Part shown: piece after piece, positions 18,486 to 26,514 of the stretch
Numbering within the stretch: the stretch's first letter is position 1
Layout of the letters: each line of letters begins with the position of its first letter
From: Ensifer adhaerens
Lineage (GTDB): Bacteria > Pseudomonadota > Alphaproteobacteria > Rhizobiales > Rhizobiaceae
Length of the DNA: 64,000 bases
Assembly (NCBI RefSeq): GCF_020035535.1
Contig: NZ_CP083350.1
Coordinates: 2,986,501-3,050,500, forward strand
Direction of reading: 5' to 3'
Program-made: the position numbers and the translations under genes
The notes under the pieces: generated by a model
What the model was told of the DNA's origin: nothing
Seen by the model: the letters and a program-made list of their open reading frames with translations, nothing else
Database searches by the model: none

Positions 18486-19784
18486 ATGCCCTCAGGACTA
18501 TCGGCTGTGGCGCTGTCCTTGTCATTGTTGCTAGCGGCATCGGCGGTGTCGCACGCAGATGACTTGCCGCGTTCCGGCCAGCCGGTGTTCGACCGTGTCG
18601 TCGAGTTGGTGAATGCGAACTTTTACGACGGCAAGGCGCTCGACCGCTTCAACGCGGCGGTTCGGTCGAAATTGGACCCCGGGAATAGGCCAATCTCTCT
18701 GACCAGCCCGGTCGCCGATGTCGACGACGCAATCACGTCGGTCCTCTCCAGCCTTAGTGTATCGCATACCGGGCGCTACAAGCCCGATATGATCGACTAT
18801 TTCGAGCTCTCTGACATTTTCCGTTTCGCGATCCGCGACGATATACGCCGCCTGTTTCCGCCGGACGGTGAAGTCCGCTATCCCGGCATCGGCATGGTGA
18901 CCACCGTCGAAAACGGCCACCGTTTCGTCGTCGACGTCTATGATGGTTCCCCTGCCAAGAAGGCCGGCCTGCTCGTCGGAGACGAAATCCTCGCCGTCGA
19001 TGGGGACCCCTATCGGGAGATCGGCTCGTTCGATGGCAAGGTCGGCAGCAGTGTCGATATCCGATTGCAAAGGGAGCGCGGCGCCGCACCGATGTCGATC
19101 AGGGTCCCGGTGGAGCAATTGCGACCGCTGCCGATGTTCGAGCGGGCTATCGACGAAAGCGTGACACTGAGCGAACGAGCTGGCCACAGGATCGGCTACG
19201 TGCGCATGTGGACACTGTCCACGCGCCATGGTCTCGATATCGTCGCAGACGCCCTGGCGAACGGAGCGCTCAAGGATGCGGAAGGCCTCGTCGTTGATCT
19301 GCGCGGGCGTTGGGGTGGGGGTCCGGCCGATGCAGCCGAGCTTTTCGTTGGCGATACGCCTTCGTTCCGGCTGATTCCGCGAAAGGGCGAAGCAACGCTC
19401 GCGAACTTTCGGTGGCGCAAGCCTGTGATCGCGTTGATAGACAAGGGCACGCGCAGCGGCCTGGAACTTTTCGCCTACGCACTTAGGCAAAACGCCATTC
19501 CGCTGGTCGGCGAACGGACGGCAGGTGCCCTTCTCGCAGGCCGCGCCTATGTGCTCCCGGATGACAGCCTGCTCGAACTTGCGGTTTCCGACGCCGTGAT
19601 CGACAACGATCTGCGGCTCGAAGGGATCGGCATCGAGCCTGATATTTCCGTGGCATCGCCAATCGCCTATGCCGCAGGAAAGGATCCGCAACGGGAGGCG
19701 GGGTTCGTTGAGATGGCCCGGATGCTCGCTGCCGGGAAAAGTGGTCAGGCAGCGACGCCGCGCGATCCGGCGTTCACACGCTGA
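18486..19784 (+). CDS. Secreted PDZ-containing S41 family peptidase
   Basis: A 432-residue protein with a signal peptide (cleavage near SHADD, about residue 25). An N-terminal helical region is followed by a PDZ-like domain (YPGIGMVTTVENG, then AKKAGLLVGDEILAVDG) and an S41 (C-terminal processing peptidase-like) domain with GLVVDLRGRWGGGPADAAEL and the Ser-containing DKGTRSGLELFAYAL, where Ser is the expected nucleophile. GERTAGALLAG is the usual strand after it. ATG 18486 is preferred over 18480 because GGGAG then sits 7 bases upstream. Divergent from the CmoA-like gene. Substrate unknown, location periplasm. Confidence 0.85.
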   Translation: MPSGLSAVALSLSLLLAASAVSHADDLPRSGQPVFDRVVELVNANFYDGKALDRFNAAVRSKLDPGNRPISLTSPVADVDDAITSVLSSLSVSHTGRYKPDMIDYFELSDIFRFAIRDDIRRLFPPDGEVRYPGIGMVTTVENGHRFVVDVYDGSPAKKAGLLVGDEILAVDGDPYREIGSFDGKVGSSVDIRLQRERGAAPMSIRVPVEQLRPLPMFERAIDESVTLSERAGHRIGYVRMWTLSTRHGLDIVADALANGALKDAEGLVVDLRGRWGGGPADAAELFVGDTPSFRLIPRKGEATLANFRWRKPVIALIDKGTRSGLELFAYALRQNAIPLVGERTAGALLAGRAYVLPDDSLLELAVSDAVIDNDLRLEGIGIEPDISVASPIAYAAGKDPQREAGFVEMARMLAAGKSGQAATPRDPAFTR

Positions 19785-19849
19785 TCCGGCCAATGGCCTT
19801 GCCCGCTGCAGGTGACGTCAAGGCTTAGTCCACAAGTATGCCCTTAGGG

Positions 19850-20695
19850 CTAACGCGTACCGGCGACGATGGTCGCGGTGGAGCGCAGTTCGACTTTGCC
19901 CGCCCTGCTCGCCTGTCGGGCAAGACCCAGCACCTCGACCTTGATACGCTCCCGTGTTGCTACATCTGCCTGCCCCAGACCCGCCACCACGGGCGCGGCA
20001 ATTTCGGTCATGAAGGCCCAATAGTCTTCGGGCGTGTCGTGCACCATCGTGGTCGTGACCTCCTCCTCGCGGACGTCGCGCAGCCCTGCGTCGGTAAAGA
20101 CAGCCGTCATCAGTCCTTCCGGCGCGCAACGGAACAAGCCGGGCGCTCCCGCCGGCGGTTTCGGCAATTCGACGTGGCGCGCTATGGTCCACATGATCGT
20201 CGTTGCCCAAGCGTTCTTGTCAGGTGCCCCCCAAACGGCGGCACAAACGCGCGCACCCGGCTTCGCCACCCGTCGCAATTGCTCGGCTGCCGCCGCAACG
20301 TCCGGGAAGAACATGAACCCGAACCGGCACAGGACAGCATCGAACATCGCGTCGGAGAAAGGTAACGCGCCGGCATCACTGATCCTGGTTTCAAAGTTCG
20401 ACAGACCCCGGTTCCTGGCATTTTCGCTCGCCACCTGCAGCATGCGCTCCGAGAGATCGGTGACGGTGACGCGGCCGTTCGGGATCGACGCGGCGACTGT
20501 CAGTCCCGGCTCGCCCGTTCCGGCGGCGACGTCAAGCACCTGATCGCCGTCCTTGATCGCTGCCTGGCGGATCATCGCCTGGCCGAAGGGGGCAAGCCAA
20601 CCGAGGACGAGAGAGTCCCACTTCTTCCAGCCGGCGGAAAATCGATCCCAGGTTTCTCTTTGCTGATCGCGGATTTGATCGAGATGCGCGGACAT
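19850..20695 (-). CDS. Class I SAM-dependent methyltransferase, UbiE-like
   Basis: A 281-residue soluble methyltransferase. The SAM motif I is VLDVAAGTGEPG near residue 57, followed by VTVTDLSERMLQVA (motif II acidic residue), DAGALPFSDAMFDAVLCRFG (motif III/IV) and LRRVAKPGARVCAAVWG (motif post I). The family includes ubiquinone/menaquinone and small-molecule methyltransferases. GGAGG precedes ATG 20695. The gene converges with the S41 peptidase gene and diverges from the SbmA-type transporter gene across 204 bases. Substrate not predictable. Confidence 0.82.
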   Translation of the reverse strand: MSAHLDQIRDQQRETWDRFSAGWKKWDSLVLGWLAPFGQAMIRQAAIKDGDQVLDVAAGTGEPGLTVAASIPNGRVTVTDLSERMLQVASENARNRGLSNFETRISDAGALPFSDAMFDAVLCRFGFMFFPDVAAAAEQLRRVAKPGARVCAAVWGAPDKNAWATTIMWTIARHVELPKPPAGAPGLFRCAPEGLMTAVFTDAGLRDVREEEVTTTMVHDTPEDYWAFMTEIAAPVVAGLGQADVATRERIKVEVLGLARQASRAGKVELRSTATIVAGTR

Positions 20696-20796
20696 GCAGG
20701 TTCCTCCCATGGCGCCGTTTTCGCCCTCGTCTGGCGAAACTATGGACCCGCTGCCAAACGTTACAAATCACTTTTGCGCCGGGACAAGCGGGGCTT

Positions 20797-20812
20797 TGTG
20801 ACCGCGGTTACA
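20797..20812. promoter_or_regulatory. Candidate operator: near-palindrome upstream of the SbmA-type gene
   Basis: TGTGACCGCGGTTACA is a 16-bp dyad with one mismatched pair. It lies 88 bases before the SbmA-type gene and about 100 bases before the divergent methyltransferase. A related GTTAC occurs at 20758-20764. A possible -10 (TATATT) lies closer to the transporter start. The regulator is unknown. Confidence 0.35.
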
Positions 20813-20899
20813 TGTGATCTCAGACAATCCGCTCTAGGGTGAGAGGGCGAGGCACGCTATATTCTAATTGAGGAGACCGGGAAGGAGAGATTCGCACCG

Positions 20900-22708
20900 A
20901 TGTCGAACCGGACCAACGGCAAAAATAACGGCCGGATAGAACCCAGCGACGAACAATCCCTCGGTGATCAATTGCGGATGATGCATCGGGCCTTTATGGC
21001 CTCGCCGCTACGCAACAAGATCATTTGGCTGACCATAAGCATCGTCGTTGTCATTGTGGTGACAGCCTTCGGCCAAATCATCCTCAATCAATGGTACAAG
21101 CCATTCTACGACACGCTCGAGCGCCGCGACCTGCCAGCCTTTTTGCATCAGCTTGTCGTTTTCGCCCAGATCGCAGGCGTGCTTCTCGTCCTCAACGTTC
21201 TGCAAACCTGGCTCGGACAGGTGATAAAGCTGCGTCTGCGAGAAGGGCTGACCGAAGATCTCATCAACGAATGGATGCGCCCCTCGCGTGCTTTTCGGCT
21301 GGCGAATGCGGGTGCGATCGGCATCAACCCGGATCAACGCATCCATGAGGATGCGCGCCATCTGACCGATCTCTCCGCAGGGCTTTCGATCGGTCTTTTC
21401 CAATCGGGCATTCTACTGGTGAGCTTCATCGGCGTGCTGTGGTCACTCTCCGACGGCTTCGTTTTCCACGTCGCAAACTACGCCTTCGCCATTCCTGGCT
21501 ACATGGTCTGGGCTGCCATTCTCTATGCAGGCACTGCCTCTTGGCTCAGCTGGCTCGTCGGCCGGCCGTTGGTGGCTCTCAATGGAGAGCACTATGCCCG
21601 CGAGGCGGCGCTGCGGTTCTCGCTCATGCGCGTCAGCGAACATATAGAGGCTGTATCCCTCTCGTCGGGTGAAGCAAATGAAAAGAAGCGCTTACAGCGC
21701 GATCTTGCTTCGGTACTCGAGATCAGCTACGGCCTCTTGCGCGCCGTGACGCGGCTGACCTGGGTTACCGGGGGCTACGGCTGGATTACCGTCGTTGCCC
21801 CGATTGTCATCGCTGCACCGGTCTATTTCTCGGGAGACTTGAGCTTCGGCGGGCTGATGATGGCGGTCGGCGCCTTCAACCAGGTGCATGCATCCTTGCG
21901 CTGGTTCGTCGACAACATCGGCGCGATCGCCGACTGGCGTGCCACGCTGCTGCGTGTCGCCGCCTTCCGTTCGGCATTGCTGATGACCGACGAAAGGCAT
22001 GAGGGCGACAAGCGTATCGACTTCAAGACGTCGGAAACGCCGCAGATGAGCTTCGACAATGTCGAGATCGTCTCGCCAACCGGCTGCATCAAGCTTCGGG
22101 AGCAAAGCGTTACGATCGATCCGGGCGAACGGGTGCTCGTTACCGGTGCTCCCGAGGTGGAGAAGGCGCCATTCTTCCGGGCGATCGCCGGACTTTGGCC
22201 CTGGGGCCATGGCCGCATCGCACTGCCGGTGGATGATGGCCTCGCCTTCGTCCCGAAGTCACCCTACTTCCCGCCCGGAACCCTTGGCGACGTTCTCGCC
22301 TATCCCGGTGCTGCAGATACCTACGGCAAGGGCGAGCTCGCAGGCGTGCTCTCGAAGGTCGGACTTGGTCGGCTGAGCGGCCGGCTCGACCAGGATGCGC
22401 GCAAGCAGATGAACCTCAGCGAGGCGGAGCAACGGCTTCTGGCCATCGCCCGGCTCAGCTTGCACAAGCCGCGGTGGCTGATCATCGACGAGGCGCTCGA
22501 CACGCTGGAGGACGATGCCTACCAGCGCGTCCTGAAGTTCATGGACGAGGAACTCAAAGGCGTCACGATCGTCAATATCGGAAGGACCGAGCGTGGCAAC
22601 GACTTCTTCACGCGCGTGCTGCATCTCGACAAGAACCCGGCCGGCAATACGCTGCGGCGGTTGCAGCCAAGGAGCCTCCAGCCAGCTGATCCGCAACTGG
22701 TGGATTGA
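20900..22708 (+). CDS. SbmA/BacA-YddA type ABC membrane-ATPase fusion with degenerate nucleotide-binding motifs
   Basis: A 602-residue inner-membrane protein. Residues about 40-340 form an ABC_membrane_2/SbmA-like domain with at least five helices (ILNQWYKPFYDTLERRD is the family hallmark). Residues about 385-590 resemble the C-terminal ATPase of YddA-type exporters. The P-loop, expected as G-E-S-G-x-G-K-S-T, reads GAPEVEKAPFF at about 415-425: Lys remains but the glycines and Ser/Thr are lost. The signature LSGGE reads LSEAEQ at about 506. Walker B (RWLIIDEALD) is intact. ATP hydrolysis is therefore doubtful. Relatives carry peptides or very-long-chain fatty acid intermediates. It stands alone and ends in a strong hairpin. 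Confidence 0.85.
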   Translation: MSNRTNGKNNGRIEPSDEQSLGDQLRMMHRAFMASPLRNKIIWLTISIVVVIVVTAFGQIILNQWYKPFYDTLERRDLPAFLHQLVVFAQIAGVLLVLNVLQTWLGQVIKLRLREGLTEDLINEWMRPSRAFRLANAGAIGINPDQRIHEDARHLTDLSAGLSIGLFQSGILLVSFIGVLWSLSDGFVFHVANYAFAIPGYMVWAAILYAGTASWLSWLVGRPLVALNGEHYAREAALRFSLMRVSEHIEAVSLSSGEANEKKRLQRDLASVLEISYGLLRAVTRLTWVTGGYGWITVVAPIVIAAPVYFSGDLSFGGLMMAVGAFNQVHASLRWFVDNIGAIADWRATLLRVAAFRSALLMTDERHEGDKRIDFKTSETPQMSFDNVEIVSPTGCIKLREQSVTIDPGERVLVTGAPEVEKAPFFRAIAGLWPWGHGRIALPVDDGLAFVPKSPYFPPGTLGDVLAYPGAADTYGKGELAGVLSKVGLGRLSGRLDQDARKQMNLSEAEQRLLAIARLSLHKPRWLIIDEALDTLEDDAYQRVLKFMDEELKGVTIVNIGRTERGNDFFTRVLHLDKNPAGNTLRRLQPRSLQPADPQLVD

Positions 22709-22787
22709 AGCAAGCGATCGTGTCCGCGCGGTCGCGGCAATGTCTCGAACGCACGGCTCGGAACGGCGTAAAATGTAATGGAATTAG

Positions 22788-22818
22788 AAAACCGCGCATT
22801 CTGTGCATGCGCGGTTTT
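22788..22818. terminator. Bidirectional intrinsic terminator
   Basis: AAAACCGCGCA (22788-22798) and TGCGCGGTTTT (22808-22818) form a perfect 11-bp stem with A and T flanks on both strands. It separates the convergent transporter and ureidoglycine aminohydrolase genes. Confidence 0.9.
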
Positions 22819-22840
22819 GCCTTAACCAGCGTCGGTCGCC

Positions 22841-23668
22841 TTAACGCGCCTTCAGCTTCATGTGGCGGTTCACGTCCTTGTAGAGCAGGTAGCGGAACTT
22901 GCCCGGGCCACCGGCGTAGCAGGCCTGCGGGCAGAAGGCGCGCAGCCACATGTAGTCACCGGCCTCGACTTCGACCCAATCCTGATTGAGCCGATAGACC
23001 GCCTTGCCTTCCAGCACATAGAGGCCGTGCTCCATGACGTGGGTTTCGGCAAAGGGGATGATGGCGCCAGGCTCGAACGTCACGATGGTGATGTGCATGT
23101 CGTGGCGCAGATCGGCCGGATCAACGAAGCGGGTCGTCGCCCACTTGCCGTCGGTGCCGGGCATCGGCGACGGGGTGATCTCGGCTTCGTTGGCAAAGAA
23201 GGCTTCCGGCACCGGCAAGCCGTCAACCTGCTCATAGGCCTTGCGCACCCAATGGAAACGAACCGGCGCTTCGCTTCCGTTGCGAACGGTCCAATTGCTG
23301 GCCGGCGGAATGAAGGCGAACCCGCCCGGCTGCATCTTGTGCGCCTTGCCGTCGAGCGTGACGGTCAGTTCACCCTCGACGACAAAGATTGCGCCCTCGG
23401 CGCCCGCGTCGAGTTCCGGCCGCTCGCTACCGCCGCCCGGAGCGACTTCCATGATATATTGTGAAAATGTTTCAGCAAAACCGGAGAGCGGACGGGACAA
23501 TATCCACAGCCGGGTCTTGTCCCAGAACGGCAGATAGCTGGTGACGATGTCCATCATCGTCCCCTTCGGAATCACAGCATAGGCTTCGGTAAAGACCGCG
23601 CGATCCGAAAGGAGTTGGGTTTGCGGCGGGTTGCCGCCATGGGGCGCATAGTAACTACGGTTGGTCAT
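22841..23668 (-). CDS. (S)-ureidoglycine aminohydrolase, bicupin
   Basis: A 275-residue bicupin of the AllE/UGHY family, which releases ammonia from (S)-ureidoglycine to give (S)-ureidoglycolate in allantoin degradation. It opens with YYAPHGGNPPQTQLLSDRAV, the family start. Cupin 1 holds AIFVVEGELTVTLDGKAHKM. Cupin 2 holds the Mn-site pattern ETHVMEHGLYVLEG with a later Gln in CPQACYAGG. Start ATG 23668 has AGGAAG upstream. It lies 69 bases downstream of the GntR gene on the same strand and is probably co-transcribed with it. The other allantoin enzymes are not all in the window, so the native substrate could be a related ureide. Confidence 0.88.
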   Translation of the reverse strand: MTNRSYYAPHGGNPPQTQLLSDRAVFTEAYAVIPKGTMMDIVTSYLPFWDKTRLWILSRPLSGFAETFSQYIMEVAPGGGSERPELDAGAEGAIFVVEGELTVTLDGKAHKMQPGGFAFIPPASNWTVRNGSEAPVRFHWVRKAYEQVDGLPVPEAFFANEAEITPSPMPGTDGKWATTRFVDPADLRHDMHITIVTFEPGAIIPFAETHVMEHGLYVLEGKAVYRLNQDWVEVEAGDYMWLRAFCPQACYAGGPGKFRYLLYKDVNRHMKLKAR

Positions 23669-23737
23669 ATCTTCCTTCAGTCTGCTGGCAGGCACCGCCT
23701 CCTCTAAAGAGCGGTGCAATGGGTCGGGCGCCGGGCG

Positions 23738-24424
23738 TCAAAGCAAGGCAGTGCGCAGATCGCGGGGCTGGTCCTTTTCCTCGTCCAAGTCCAGTTCTGC
23801 TTCCACGTGGTTCAGGTGTTCGGCCATTTCCTTGATCGCACTTGCGGCATCGCGCGACGCAACGTGCTCGACCACAGCCAGATGTTCGTCCGGTCCGCAG
23901 TTGTGCAGGTGGTTCGAGCGGTACATCGCGGTGATCAAGGATGTACGGGAAACGAGATCGCGCAGGATGCCGAAGAGGAAGGCCGAGCCCGAGAGTTCGG
24001 CAAGCAACAGGTGGAAACCACCGGAAAGCCGAACGATATCAGAGAGATTGCCGGACCGACCTGCGATGCGCTCTTCTTCGATATGTGCGCGCAGCCGCAC
24101 GATATCCTTGGGGTTGGCGCGTTCGCAAAGGCGCTCGACCACGCGCTGCTCGATGGCCCGGCGGGCAACGAAGACATCGCGCGCCTCATCCACGGAGGGC
24201 TCGGAGACAAAGGCGCCACGGTTCGGCATGATCGTCACCAGGCCGTCGCGCTCGAGCGCAGTCAGTGCCTGGCGGATGCGGGCCCTGCTGACGGAGAATA
24301 TTTCGGCAAGTTGCTCTTCCTTCAATCGCGTTCCCGGTCTTAGCCGCCGTTCTGCGATTGCAAGCCAGATCTTCTCGCAAATGATCGCCGTCGGAGCACC
24401 GGCGGCTTCGTCCGCGTTGTACAT
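23738..24424 (-). CDS. GntR-family (FadR/FCD subfamily) transcriptional regulator
   Basis: A 228-residue regulator. The N-terminal winged helix (residues about 12-75) has RLRPGTRLKEEQLAEIFSVS, RARIRQALTALERDGLV and a wing NRGAFV. The C-terminal FCD domain is all-helical and contains the metal or acid-binding His/Asp positions (FHLLLAELSGS, DEHLAVVEHV). It is divergent from the racemase gene. A dyad (24504-24530) about 80 bases upstream of its start recurs in front of the importer operon at 34801-34827. It therefore probably represses itself, the ureidoglycine aminohydrolase gene and the importer/amidohydrolase operon, with an organic acid or ureide as inducer. Confidence 0.92.
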   Translation of the reverse strand: MYNADEAAGAPTAIICEKIWLAIAERRLRPGTRLKEEQLAEIFSVSRARIRQALTALERDGLVTIMPNRGAFVSEPSVDEARDVFVARRAIEQRVVERLCERANPKDIVRLRAHIEEERIAGRSGNLSDIVRLSGGFHLLLAELSGSAFLFGILRDLVSRTSLITAMYRSNHLHNCGPDEHLAVVEHVASRDAASAIKEMAEHLNHVEAELDLDEEKDQPRDLRTALL

Positions 24425-24503
24425 GAAATCTCCCTTAGCCGTTCACTTACTCTCGCCGTGCGGCGCTCAAAGTCAATTCCACCCGCTGCAGTTAGATATT
24501 GAC

Positions 24504-24530
24504 TACAAAATTGTAGACAATATTGTGTAC
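24504..24530 (+). promoter_or_regulatory. Predicted GntR operator, copy A
   Basis: The element begins TACAAAATTGTAGACAA and continues ten bases to TAC at 24530. Its core TTGTAGACAA is a dyad typical of FadR-subfamily sites (TTGT-N-GACAA). It lies 80-106 bases upstream of the GntR start. Copy B upstream of the importer operon matches it at 22 of 27 positions in reversed orientation. Confidence 0.72.
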
Positions 24531-24615
24531 CGCAACTTGATGTGCAATGGCAACTGCTTAAACACGACCGTGCGACGGGGTTTTAGACCCAGGCGCGGCG
24601 CCACCTGAGAGCCCC

Positions 24616-24790
24616 GATGGACCTTGATTTCACTGAACTGCCGGCCCAGGACTATTCATCGCCTGCTGGCGAATTTCACCGGCGGACGGCCGAATGCGGC
24701 GGTCCCGGCGCTCTCGCTAGGCGGTCCACAATGCTCACGCCTGATACGGCGCCCGCCCCCCTCCTTGCTGCTCTTCGGAAAACGAGCTGA
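24616..24790 (+). CDS. Short open frame directly upstream of the racemase gene (uncertain)
   Basis: A 57-codon frame from ATG 24616 to TGA 24788-24790, starting MDLDFTELPAQDYSSPAGEF and ending LAALRKTS. It stops three bases before the racemase ATG, which would suit a coupled leader cistron. A GAGAG lies just upstream. No family is recognised, and the codon third positions are only moderately GC-rich, so it may be chance. It could also be a remnant of a longer gene. Confidence 0.3.
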
Positions 24791-24793
24791 TCC

Positions 24794-25528
24794 ATGCGCC
24801 TCCTGCTCATCAACCCGAATTCCACCCGCTCCATGACCGAACAGGCGCATCGAAGCGCCGAGCGCGTTGCAGCACCCCAGACCCTACTGGAATCTGTTAA
24901 CCCAACGTCAAGTCCAGCCAGCATTGAAGGCCACGCCGATGAAGCCATGGCCGTGCCGGCGATGCTTGCCGAAATACGCAAGGGCGAGCAGCGCGGCATC
25001 GACGCCTACGTCATCGCCTGCTTCGACGATCCCGGTCTTGGCGCCGCGCGCGAGATCGCCCGCGGTCCGGTGATCGGCATCTGTCAGGCGGCCGTGCAGG
25101 TGGCGATGAACATTGCGACCCGGTTTACGATCATCACCACCCTGCCCCGCTCGGTGCCGATCATCGAGGATCTCGCCGAGGCCTATGGTGCCGGCCACCG
25201 CTGCCGTAAGGTCCGCTCGGTGGACATGCCCGTACTGGCGTTGGAGGAAGATCTCGCCCACACAGAGGAAATACTGGTGCAGGAGATCCTCAAGGCGCGG
25301 CAGGAAGACGGCGCTGAAGCAATCATCCTCGGCTGTGCGGGAATGTCCGAACTCTGCGACCGCCTGAAAGCGCGCACAGGGATGCCCGTTATCGACGGCG
25401 TGACCGCTGCGGTGAAGCTGGCCGAAGCTCTGGTCGGTGGCGGCTATGCCACCTCGAAGGTCGGCGCCTATGATTATCCTCGCGTCAAGGAAAGCCCGGC
25501 CTGCAGGCTGGTTGACGTGGCCGGTTAA
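24794..25528 (+). CDS. Hydantoin/allantoin-type racemase (Asp/Glu racemase superfamily)
   Basis: A 244-residue enzyme that inverts the C5 centre of hydantoins or allantoin by a two-base mechanism. It opens LLLINPNSTRSMTEQA, the hallmark of this branch. The two catalytic cysteines are expected in AYVIACFDDPGL (about residue 77) and AIILGCAGMSELCDRL (about 180). Length is normal for HyuE/HpxA. Divergent from the GntR gene and thus within reach of operator copy A. With the ureidoglycine aminohydrolase this points to purine-ureide or hydantoin use. Which substrate is racemised cannot be settled from sequence. Confidence 0.85.
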   Translation: MRLLLINPNSTRSMTEQAHRSAERVAAPQTLLESVNPTSSPASIEGHADEAMAVPAMLAEIRKGEQRGIDAYVIACFDDPGLGAAREIARGPVIGICQAAVQVAMNIATRFTIITTLPRSVPIIEDLAEAYGAGHRCRKVRSVDMPVLALEEDLAHTEEILVQEILKARQEDGAEAIILGCAGMSELCDRLKARTGMPVIDGVTAAVKLAEALVGGGYATSKVGAYDYPRVKESPACRLVDVAG

Positions 25529-25544
25529 ATCTCGGCCGTCACGA

Positions 25545-25570
25545 CCACCGGGCGGCGACCCGTCCGGTGG
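25545..25570. terminator. Hairpin between convergent racemase and YceH genes
   Basis: CCACCGG (25545-25551) pairs with CCGGTGG (25564-25570). No clear T-tract follows, so it is a modest terminator candidate. Confidence 0.45.
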
Positions 25571-25595
25571 ATCTCACTGACACGGGATAGCTGTT

Positions 25596-26246
25596 TCAGC
25601 GCAACAAGGCGTCAAGCTGCTCCTGCAGTGTCGCCACCTTCTGCTCGAGTGCTTCCAGTCTTTCTTCGAGGGCAGATAGCGCCAAGCCACTCGGCGCCGA
25701 AGATACCGCCACCCTTTCGGCCGTCGGCTGCTCGACTTCGCCGCACAGCAGGTGCGCAAAACGGTCCTCGCGCTGACCTGCTCCCCGGTTCAATTGAACG
25801 ATCAGTGGCGGCCTGCGGCCCATCATCAGGTCGATATTGTCCTTCAGATCCTCGATCGAGGCGAAACGCGCCATGCGCTCGCTGCGCGCCCAGAGTTCGT
25901 AGGCAGTCTGCGGGCCACGAAGAAGCAGGAGGCCCAGCATGGCGATCTGCGGCGATGTCAGTGAGAAGCGGTTGGCGACCAGGTGTTCGTAGCGCTCGAC
26001 GCGCGATGCAAACGCCTGGCGCACCAGTCCTTTCTGCGACAGCGAAGAGAGCGCGCGATGAACATCCACCTGCTCGACCGCCATGACGGGGTCGCGCGCC
26101 GTCTTCTGGTTGGCCGCCGCATGGGCAGAGTTGAGCGTCAGCGGATAGACGTCTGGCGTCGTTTCCTTCTTCTCGATCAGGCATCCGAGAACGCGGGCTT
26201 CAACGGCATTGAGGACGGGGAAATCGGTATCGGAGGTCGTGTTCAT
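25596..26246 (-). CDS. YceH/DUF480 family winged-helix protein
   Basis: A 216-residue protein of the conserved DUF480 family. Tandem winged-helix folds occupy residues about 10-175: AVEARVLGCLIEKKETTPDVYPLTLNS is cut short here as the family start EARVLGCLIEKK, with later AAANQKTARDP and LLLRGPQTAYELWARS. The C-terminus is a short coiled coil (LEALEQKVATLQEQLDAL). ATG 26246 is chosen because the family begins a few residues before the EARVLG motif. Function unknown; in enterobacteria it sits near membrane and osmotic genes. No operon partner here. Confidence 0.88.
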   Translation of the reverse strand: MNTTSDTDFPVLNAVEARVLGCLIEKKETTPDVYPLTLNSAHAAANQKTARDPVMAVEQVDVHRALSSLSQKGLVRQAFASRVERYEHLVANRFSLTSPQIAMLGLLLLRGPQTAYELWARSERMARFASIEDLKDNIDLMMGRRPPLIVQLNRGAGQREDRFAHLLCGEVEQPTAERVAVSSAPSGLALSALEERLEALEQKVATLQEQLDALLR

Positions 26247-26452
26247 ATGCCAACTCTTCAAATCAACGCATTCGATCCCAGCCAAACCTCGCTGCGAGTC
26301 CGGTCTGGCCTGCGGCCCCACCCTAACGTGAGTGTCGAAGCCCGGAAATGGTCATCGGCCGATTTCGTTGAATTCCGGTTAGCACCGTAGCATTCACCTG
26401 ACGACGGGAATGCGAAATACATTGGTTCGCAAAGCGGCTCGCTTGAACCGCG

Positions 26453-26489
26453 CAAAAAAGAGGCTCCGCGACTGGCACGACACGGAGCC
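26453..26489 (-). terminator. Intrinsic terminator of the importer/amidohydrolase operon
   Basis: Read on the minus strand, GGCTCCG and CGGAGCC (26483-26489 with 26462-26468) form a stem followed by CTCTTTTTTGCG. It lies 26 bases after the last gene of the operon. Confidence 0.85.
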
Positions 26490-26514
26490 CAAGGCTTCAG
26501 GGAACTAAATTATC

